NCBI GenBank assembly: GCA_019677205.1 | Contig: JAAMXY010003866.1 | Location: 1 to 22,511, forward strand | Origin: Pinguiococcus pyrenoidosus | Taxonomy: Eukaryota; Sar; Pinguiophyceae; Pinguiochrysidales; Pinguiochrysidaceae | Length of the DNA: 22,511 nucleotides | Direction of reading: 5' to 3' | Shown here: positions 15,432-22,511 of the stretch, piece by piece | Layout: each line of letters starts with the position of its first letter | How positions within the stretch are numbered: the stretch's first letter is position 1 | The notes under the pieces: model-generated | Seen by the model: the letters and a program-made list of their open reading frames with translations, nothing else | What the model was told of the DNA's origin: nothing | Databases searched by the model: none | Program-made: the position numbers and the translations under genes

Positions 15432-17367
15432 ATGCTGACTGGGTCTCGAGTGCGTCTGCTCCTTCTGGCTACCCTGTCGCGAGGCGCGGCGCCCATGAAG
15501 CGCAGTTTTCAGATGATGCAGGCCGCGCAGAGCGCTTCGACGGCGGCCAAAAGCCGGATCGTGGTCATCACAGGACCAACGGGCGTCGGGAAATCCAGCC
15601 TGGGCCTCCACCTGTGTGAAAGCCTTGGCGGCGAGCTCGTGAGTGCGGATTCCGTGCAGATCTATCGCGGAATGGACGTTGGATCCAACAAAGCCAGGTG
15701 AGAAACTGCGGGAAACCCCAGACAGGTGCAGCCGCTTGACAAGGAGGCTGCGCAGCAAGGAGGAGCAGGATCGCGTGCGGCATCACTGCCTGGACATTCG
15801 CAACGTGGACGAAGATTCGGATGCTGCAGTGTTCTACAAGGCGGCCTTTGAGGCCATTGACGACATTATAGAAAGGGGGAAGCTGCCCGTCGTCGTGGGC
15901 GGCACGATGATGTACCTGGATTGGTGAGAGGAGACCACATCTGGATGAATGCCGTGCTGCAGCTCGGTAGCCCGTGGCTTGCTAAGAAGCTGCATCATAG
16001 GCTCGTTGGTGGGCAGCCAGATGCGCCAGAGAGCGACCGGGAGGTTCGTAAGCAGGTTGCCGAGCGACTGCGGCCGTTGGAAGAGGACGGGAACTGGGAA
16101 GCGGCCCTGGCGCTCCTCGCCGATACGCATCCAGAGAGGTGATCAGCAAGCTGTCGCGGTCATCCACAGTCTTGGCAATCCCTCATCATCCGTTGCGATT
16201 GCTTAAAAAGGGCGTCAAAGATGACGCGCAACGACTGGTATCGCTTGTCGCGGACCTTAGAGACGGTCGAAGTGGCACAGAAGCAGCGCGAGAGCGCGAC
16301 GTGCGCACAGCAGGAGGAAGAAGGACGGCAAAGAGCGGCGGATCAGCTCTTTACTGGGGAAAGAGACACAAGCCGACAGGACCGGCTCGACATACGCTGC
16401 TTCTTCCTCGCGGGCCCCCGAAAGCCGCTGGGCTACCGGATTGAGGAGAGGTAGGTCGTGAGGATTGCCTTTTCTCGTTGGCTGCAGAGACATCTTAAGC
16501 GAGTGGCGTCTTTGTCTCCCCCCGCCCCGTTCGCTTGGCTTTCCCTGATGTGTTGCAGATGCCTCGACATGCTTCGAGCTGGACTGCTGGAGGAGGTCAC
16601 GGAGCTGCTTCTTCACCCACAATCCCCGCTTCGACCGGAGTCCACGCAAGGCAAGGCCATCGGATACCGCCAGGTGCGCTCATATCATATACGCGTCTGA
16701 GTTCACGTGAGAAGGCGAGCTCATCGAGACAGATTTCCTGCCCCGTCACAGGTGATCGACTACCTGACCCAACCGGGCTTCCCGGTGGAGGAAGCCGAGT
16801 TCGACCGTGCCAGGAAGGAGTTTCGGGAGTTTCTCCACACGTTTGGAACGGCCACCCGTCGGTAAGCTGTGCCCAGCCCAGCCCAACCCAGCCTAGCGGA
16901 AATTGCCCAAAAATGGTGTTGTTGACCGTGACGTCCATCTGCTGCCATGCTTCGACAGCTATGCCCAGAAGCAAGTCAAGTGGTTCCGGAGCCAAGAAGA
17001 GTATGCCTGGATGTGGCGAGACTTGAGTCCAAACACCCCGTATGAGTCGACAACGCCACGCGGTGCTGACGACGCCGTGCCGTTCACTACTTCGATTCGG
17101 GAGGAAGTCGCCTCGCTAGTCCAATGCTCGCGCTCGCGCTTCGAGGACGAGCTGCGGAGTGACAGGCAGCGGGCCATTCGGGAGGCGTCGAAGAAGGATG
17201 CCAAGGCCAATAGAACCTATCAAGCGAACCTCGGATTCCAGTGTGGCGAAGACTGCGAACTTCGCCTCGTGCGCCGCGCAATCGCGTGCGCGAGGCGTTT
17301 GATGGATGCGGAGTACCGACGACCCCTTCCGGCGCTGGCGAGCAAGGAGGCGAACCCTCGACGATAG
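15432..17367 (+). CDS. miaA: tRNA dimethylallyltransferase (MiaA/IPT family), 7 exons
   Basis: Exons: 15432-15697, 15744(or 15747)-15923, 16001-16138, 16211-16450, 16559-16673, 16752-16861, 16959-17367; about 485 residues. All introns are GT-AG and in phase. The enzyme adds an isopentenyl group to A37 of tRNAs reading UNN codons. Visible family marks in order: P-loop GPTGVGKSS (48-56), [26 protein letters not shown], a VVGGTMMYL block, [30 protein letters not shown] (restored across intron 16139-16210), LLEEV, AIGYRQ, and [13 protein letters not shown] (restored across intron 16862-16958). The core looks bacterial/organellar. The N-terminus (basic and Leu/Ala-rich, [13 protein letters not shown]) could be a targeting sequence. 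The C-terminal tail after KWFR is about 125 residues long, charged, and not recognised; I see no clear C2H2 zinc finger of the MOD5/TRIT1 kind. The tRNA-Met gene lies 113 bp upstream. Confidence 0.92.
16871..16893. repeat. CCCAG/CCCAA pentamer run within MiaA intron 6
   Basis: Four pentamer-like units follow the donor site of intron 16862-16958 closely. They resemble the CAACC array at 2974-2997. A TTGCCCA motif follows in both places or nearby. Confidence 0.6.
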
Positions 17368-17570
17368 AATTCTGCAACTGTTTTTAATATATTTGCTACC
17401 GCTATTCCATAATATTTTTCCGTAAATATTTGAAATTTGATTTCACCACCAGCCAATCACACGCTTTTGAGCATATCCTGGTGCCAGGAGGAGATCGCTG
17501 TTTCGCGCGCAGTCTCCTTGCGATGTGGCGTCGAACGCCGCGACGCTAAGCTGACGAAAGGCTGCAAACA
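17368..17570. promoter_or_regulatory. AT-rich spacer upstream of the ROCO gene
   Basis: This 203-nt spacer begins with a strongly AT-rich block (about 17378-17432) that includes TTTTTAATATATTTG, and then returns to GC-rich sequence. It must contain the MiaA 3' UTR and the ROCO promoter. The TATA-like string could act as a core element, but its distance from the start codon is about 180 bases and nothing confirms a role. Confidence 0.35.
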
Positions 17571-20500
17571 ATGGGCGCTCGAGAGAGCGTCTCGGACGAC
17601 GAGCCGCACGTGGAGTCGAGTTCTCTGGGGAGCTCGCTCGGCGCGCCGAACAAGGCGAAAGGTGGAACTCCATCGAAGAGGGGACCTCCGCGCAAGAGAG
17701 GGCCAAAGCCGGGAGATGACTACGATCGGCCGCAGCGTCGAAGTGCCGCTCTCGCCGCGGAAGAGGAAGATCTGGAGCGGCTGCTGCGGCAACGAGAGGC
17801 TGCGAAGTTGAAAGAAGTACTTCCGTCGAAGGTGTCAAAAACGGCGGTGAGTGAAGAACGACAGCGTCGCAGGAATCTGATGCGTCCTGCTCAGCCTATC
17901 CTCTCTGCGATTGGCTCCTTGCTTCTTTTCGTTCCGGAATAGATTGACGACTTCGGAGAGGAGCTGCAGAGCAAGGGCGAAGGTGACGACGACAGCGCAA
18001 GTAATCGCTCCAGCATGGATCGCTACGAGCCATTTCGGAGCGGAAAGATACTGCAAGTGCCGACGAAAGGGGCAACGAAGAGTGCATACCGTCGCAGGCG
18101 TAGTAGCGGTCGCTCGTCAAGGTTTGGAGGAGATGGCGAAGGCGAAGGCGAAGGCGAAGGCGAAGGCGACGGCGACGGCGACGGCGCCGGTGCCAAGGAG
18201 GCGGTGTCGGAAGTCACGGCTTTCCTGGGCAAGCTTTCGTCTCTCTCGCCGGGGCAGGCCGAGCAATTGGCTCAAGAGTTCGGGATCGAGCGCCGCCCGG
18301 GAGACAACGTGAGCGCTCGGCTTGTTCGCTTCTACCAGAGACTCAACGAAGATGTCCCTGATGAGCTGCGCATGAAGCGCAGATTCGTGGCAAGGGTTGT
18401 TGACATGGATCAAGTCAGGTGCGACTCGCGAGCATGCGCGCAAGCTTCTCGGCGGCGGCTTTGTATTGTAAGCGTCTCACCTGCGTCTCACATGCTGCTT
18501 GTGCAGCGAGAGCCAGCGTGAGGATTCCGCGTTTGGGTTCCGGCAAGGAGCAGGGGAACTCCTCTTCAAAGCGGCAAGCTCCCCAGACTCTCCCGACAGC
18601 CAGGCGATGGTGGCGCAAATCCTCGAGCAGAATCCTGAGCTGTGGCGCTTCTTCCGTGGAGAGACCACCCTCCCGGCGGGTGCCTTCGACGCGGATGCGA
18701 TTCGTGGCTACACTCCGTTGCATGCGGCGGTGCTGGAGCAGAATCGCTTCCTTGCCGATCAGCTTCTCGAGGCCGGCGCCGACCCCGACTACGACCCTCT
18801 GGGCCTGAACGTGACGCCTCTGATGGCTCTTCTTGCCGATCCGAAGCGCTCTCCGTCCACTCACGACATGGCGTCGCGGTTGCTCGAGGCCGGGGCCGAT
18901 GCTAGCCTCAGGCAGCTGCCGTACGGAACCGCGACAACGTCCATCTTCCATACCGCCGTCTCCTTGCCGAAATCTGATCGAGTGCGCTCCGTCTTCATCG
19001 ATCATTTTGAGATGACTGACATCGCGAAAGCGTGCGAAGACGATCCGGACGCCGTGGAGAAGGTGGGGCACCCTCGAAATCAACAGTGCTTCTATCGCGC
19101 TCCAAGCTGCTCAAGACGCTCGTCTGCAGCACTTCCTGCGGCGCTTCGCAGGTAGCGGGAAGATGGCGGCTGCCATGCGGAGTGGGGACCTGGAGAGCAT
19201 TCGCTCGGTCTTGAATCGTGGTGTCGACCCGAATCATCACGGGAAGGACGGGAAGAGCTGGCTGTTCCAAGCAGTCGCAAAGGTGAGGCCGGCCGCTCGG
19301 ATTCGCCATGCGCCGGTGCTCCACTCCGCAGCCGATTGAGAGCTTCAACTCACGTGGCATTCTCCGATCAGCTCAATCTGGAGGTCATTCGCCTGCTGAT
19401 CCAAGTCGGAGCCGACGTGAGTCACCGATCCAGCCAAGGGACCACGCCCATCTTTGAGTTGGTCGACGCGATTGGCCGCAAGGAGAGCCAACCTCTGTAC
19501 GACACCGCACAGAAAGTTTTGTGGGAACTGCTGAAGAATGGCGCCCGAGTGGACGAGTTTGCGCATGGGCCCCGGCAAACGCCGCTGGGGATGGCAGTGG
19601 TTGCGAGCAGCGCCCTCTCGATTCGGTTGTTCCTCGAGCATGGCGCCAATCCTTTCATCCACGTCACCTCGCCCAAGCCAGGTAGCGGTTCTGTGATCTG
19701 GAAGATCTCAACACGCACGCCAAGACTAAAAGGGCTTGAGCAGGGAAGAGCATCTTCATGCATGCGGACGAGGAGGCGCGTGCCGTGATTGTCGATCACT
19801 TTGGGGTGAGCGAGGACAGCATCGCCACTGCGAGCCAGGACGAGATTGAGCAGGTACGAGGGATGTGCACTTGCTTGAGCGGGACCTTGGCCTCTCGCCT
19901 TGACAGCGCCTTTTGCTTCTTAGAGGCTCATGGGGCGAATGCCCGAGACCTCTGCGTGGGATACCTATCTCGATCTGGAGCTGGTGGACTTCCGCGAAGA
20001 AGGCGTCCTGACCCTGCGCGCATGGGAGTCCCGCATGGAGCAGTGGCTGCTGATTCACATCCTTCACCTGTGCATCCTTCCGGTGCCCGTTGAAGACTTT
20101 CAAGACTGTGGGGATAATCCCTGCGTCTGCCGCGAGCTGCAGACGCTCCTTCACATTCCCATCGGGCCCGTAGCCTACGAAATCGCGGAGAGGCTCGGTT
20201 GGGCGGAGATCAAGTCCCCATACTCGGTTGTGTCTGTTTTCGAAAGGAGCTTCGTCCCAGGCGGAATCTCACTTCGCGGCTTCGGGACGCGGGACCTGCT
20301 CGCACCGGAAAGCGCCGTGTCGGAGGAAAAATGCAGAGTGCTCTTCTTGCAGCTCGTCCTCGCGTGCGAGGACATGAATGACGGGACACGCGTCTCAGAG
20401 TATCTCAGCCTAGGTAGCATCTTCGTGTCCGAAGACTGCAGCCAGCTGTGCGTCAGCCCGATGAAGATGCTGCTTCGAGACCCGCAGATGCTCCCGAGTG

Positions 20501-22511
20501 GGGCCGAAGAGGGCCGTGAGCTGTCGAGTCATGTCTGGTCGGCAGCTGTGGCCTTGCTTGCGATGCACGGCGCCGTTGATGTGTTTGCGGAGCCTGTCTT
20601 TACACACAAGCAAGGCATCATCCACACGCAAATGCCGAACGACGCTGCATGGCTGGTTGCGCAATGCAGTCGACGGGGGAGGCTTCCCCTCGGCGCGGTG
20701 GAGGCCGCGCTTCTGGAGAGGATGTTTGACCCGGAACCCCAGCAGAGAATCACCTTCGAAGACGTTCTGAAGCATCCGTGGCTGACGGACACGCCGATTC
20801 CCAAGTCTGCCATCATCCTGGCATTGCGGGCGGCCCGCAGAGAGCAGAGCTTGCCGCTGCGCAGCACGCGTTTCAACATCGTGGGCCAGGCGCGTGCCGG
20901 GAAGACCTCCTTCCTGAAGGCCATGAAGGGAGAGCGGTTCGATCCGAATCAAGCGAGCACTCGAGCAGGCGACACGACAGATGTCAAGACGGTCCTGGAA
21001 GCTGACATTGGCGCCGACGTCTCGACAGCGCTTGTCAAGGGATGCAAGTGGGTGGAGATCGACGGCGTCAAGGACGAGAACTACGAGATGGCCCTGCGCC
21101 AGGACGCGGCGCGTCGATTTGGGCAGCAGAAGGCGAAGAAACGGGCTCCTCCTCAGTCGGCGCCACCGGAGGCGTATGGACTTGAGGAAATGAAGACGCC
21201 GGACTCAGACGCTGCCGGAGACCGCAAGGAGCCGTCTTCGAGCGACGAAGCAGAAGCCAAAGGCGCGGCGAGCAGTGCAGCATCTGACTTCAAGTCGCCC
21301 GATACCGAGGCCAAGGCAGTCGAGCACAGCCTCGAGGCCAAGAGCAGTGATGCCGAGGCTGCCGCCGCTTCGACGAGCCCCGAGGAGGAGAAGGCGGAGC
21401 AGATCGACGATTGGGAGATGAAGGGCGAAGTCGCCCTCGGAGAGGACGACCATCTCACTCTCGCTGTGTTCGACTTCGGTGGCCAGCGCATCTTCCAGTG
21501 CATGCAGAATCTGTTCCTGTCCAGGTTTGGCGTCTACGCGGTCGTCTTCAACCTGGAAGACTTTCTTCAGCAAACTCCACCAGCGCTGGACGACTTAGAC
21601 TACTGGCTTCGCGCCCTGAAGCTGTATGCTCCGAGCTGCTCGGTCTTAATCATCGGCACGCACAAGGATACGATTCTCTCCGAGCTTTACGCGAAGCGTG
21701 AGGCCGCTTGCGCCACGGAGGAAGCTGGGCTGAGAGCTCTTGAGGACTTCAACAGCTTCTGCGAGGTCATCTCCACCCGCATTCAGAGCACGTTTGGCAG
21801 CTCACTGCTGCAGAATGCAGTTCCATATGAGGAAGCCAATGCAGACTCCCCTCTGCTCTTCCACCCGCTATCGTGCAAGAACGTGGACGACAGCGGCGAG
21901 ATCCACGAGGATCCCATCCTGGCCGTACTGCGGCAGAAAGTAAAGCGCCTTGCGGTCAGCGAAGTTATCCGCGACCCCGTCACCAAGGACGTCCTTCCCT
22001 TTGTGGATCAGAGGCTGCCGGTCAGCTGGCTCATGGTGGCCGACAGTCTCTCGAATCTGAGCAAGGAAACGAAGATCGTCTCTGTTCTGAACGGCACGGG
22101 AACATCCGCGATGCGAGAGCCTACCGTGGAGTCGCTCGCCGAGCGTCATGGAGTCATCTCTGCGGCAGACGGACCGAGTGTGCGCTTGGAGAAGCTGAAG
22201 CTGATGCTGAAGCGGCTGCATGAGATTGCGCGACTCTTCTACTACGAAGAGGGTCCGGCAGACCTGCAGGAGAGGATCCTCCTGGAGCCCCAGTGGCTGC
22301 TGGATTCGTTCTCCCGCGTCTGCCGAAATTTCGATCTCCACCCGCTCATCCTGGATTCACAGGCGGAGAAGAACGAGCCACAGGCCTGGGAGGATCTGGT
22401 CGAGCGGGGCGTCCTGAGCAGGAAGCTGCTGCCCTATCTGTGGGGCGACAGCAGGCTGAGGTTCTTCGACTACCTGCTGGCCTTCCTGAAGGCTCAGGCG
22501 CTTCTGGTGGC
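17571..22511 (+). CDS. ROCO-family protein: ankyrin repeats, kinase-like region, Roc GTPase, COR; cut by window end, 7 exons seen
   Basis: Exons: 17571-17846, 17943-18418, 18507-19062, 19130-19282, 19372-19681, 19744-19853, 19924-22511 (open at the edge); at least 1,489 residues. All six introns are GT-AG and in phase. Residues 1-250 are charged and low-complexity, with a Gly-Glu/Gly-Asp run. Ankyrin-type repeats span about 275-585 (GYTPLHAAV, LLEAGADPDY, LLIQVGADVSH, LFLEHGANPF). Residues 628-915 look like a degenerate kinase domain: the C-lobe pieces HVWSAAVALL (830-839) and MFDPEPQQRITFEDVLKHPWL (894-914) are clear, but no HRD or DFG is seen. Roc follows: P-loop GQARAGKT (948-955), switch II DFGGQ (1144-1148) and THKD (1206-1209). 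COR-like sequence runs from about 1290 (LPVSWLMV, ILLEPQWLLDSF). Roc-COR proteins bind GTP and dimerise through COR in signalling. The rest of COR, and any domain after it, lies outside the window. Confidence 0.88.
18134..18182. repeat. Coding microsatellite, GGCGAA units then GGCGAC units
   Basis: Five GGCGAA and three GGCGAC hexamers encode alternating Gly-Glu then Gly-Asp in exon 2 of the ROCO gene. The hexamer unit keeps the frame, so length variation among alleles would be tolerated. Confidence 0.9.

Noticed and set aside
15204-17367. Possible functional pairing of tRNA-Met with the adjacent MiaA gene
   Set aside because: MiaA acts on A37 of tRNAs that read codons starting with U; tRNA-Met reads AUG. 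Adjacency is more likely chance.
19063-19129. Apparent +1 frameshift in a GGGG run between ankyrin segments of the ROCO gene
   Set aside because: A 67-nt GT-AG intron (AAG|GTGGGG ... CTGCAG|CAC) restores the ankyrin frame in phase 0 and has the typical length for this locus, so an indel need not be assumed. A read-through with one base removed would also be open, so cDNA would settle it.

Overview
The window is nuclear DNA of a eukaryote. Six multi-exon protein genes and one intron-containing tRNA gene fill almost all of it. Every intron I could place (40 in total) has GT-AG borders, and most are 46-130 nt long. Coding exons are GC-rich, while the spacers at about 12.78-12.95 kb and 17.37-17.46 kb are clearly AT-rich. 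The ClpP protein has a cyanobacterial/plastid-like core behind a hydrophobic signal-like N-terminus. This suggests, without proving, an alga with a complex (secondary) plastid, such as a stramenopile, haptophyte, cryptophyte or alveolate relative. I cannot name the species. All coding models were joined by hand from reading frame, splice motif and protein-family continuity, not from transcripts.

Layout: 1-764 is a repeat-rich spacer with a 21-bp inverted repeat flanked by direct repeats. 765-2765 (+) is a STE20/MST-type protein kinase in 5 exons. 2766-3375 is a spacer with a CAACC array. 3376-11361 (+) is a giant 12-exon calpain-type cysteine protease of about 2,359 residues, with EF-hands, a Cys4 motif, coiled coils and a C-terminal WW domain. 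11604-12706 (-) is a 4-exon ClpP with an intact Ser-His-Asp triad, convergent with the calpain. 12940-15050 (+) is an 11-exon gene resembling the HRI1 / uncharacterised bacterial family, divergent from ClpP across an AT-rich 233-nt spacer. 15204-15318 (+) is a tRNA-Met(CAT) with a 42-nt intron and a Pol III T-run. 15432-17367 (+) is a 7-exon MiaA/IPT tRNA dimethylallyltransferase. 17571 to the right edge (+) is a ROCO protein, cut by the window end, with the order ankyrin repeats, degenerate kinase-like region, Roc GTPase, COR.

The genes do not form one pathway. Themes are signalling (kinase, ROCO, Ca2+-linked calpain), proteolysis (calpain, ClpP) and tRNA biology (tRNA-Met, MiaA). Most interesting for follow-up are the ROCO protein with its apparent pseudokinase and enlarged Roc domain, the multi-domain calpain, and the HRI1-like protein with its unexplained N-terminal extension.
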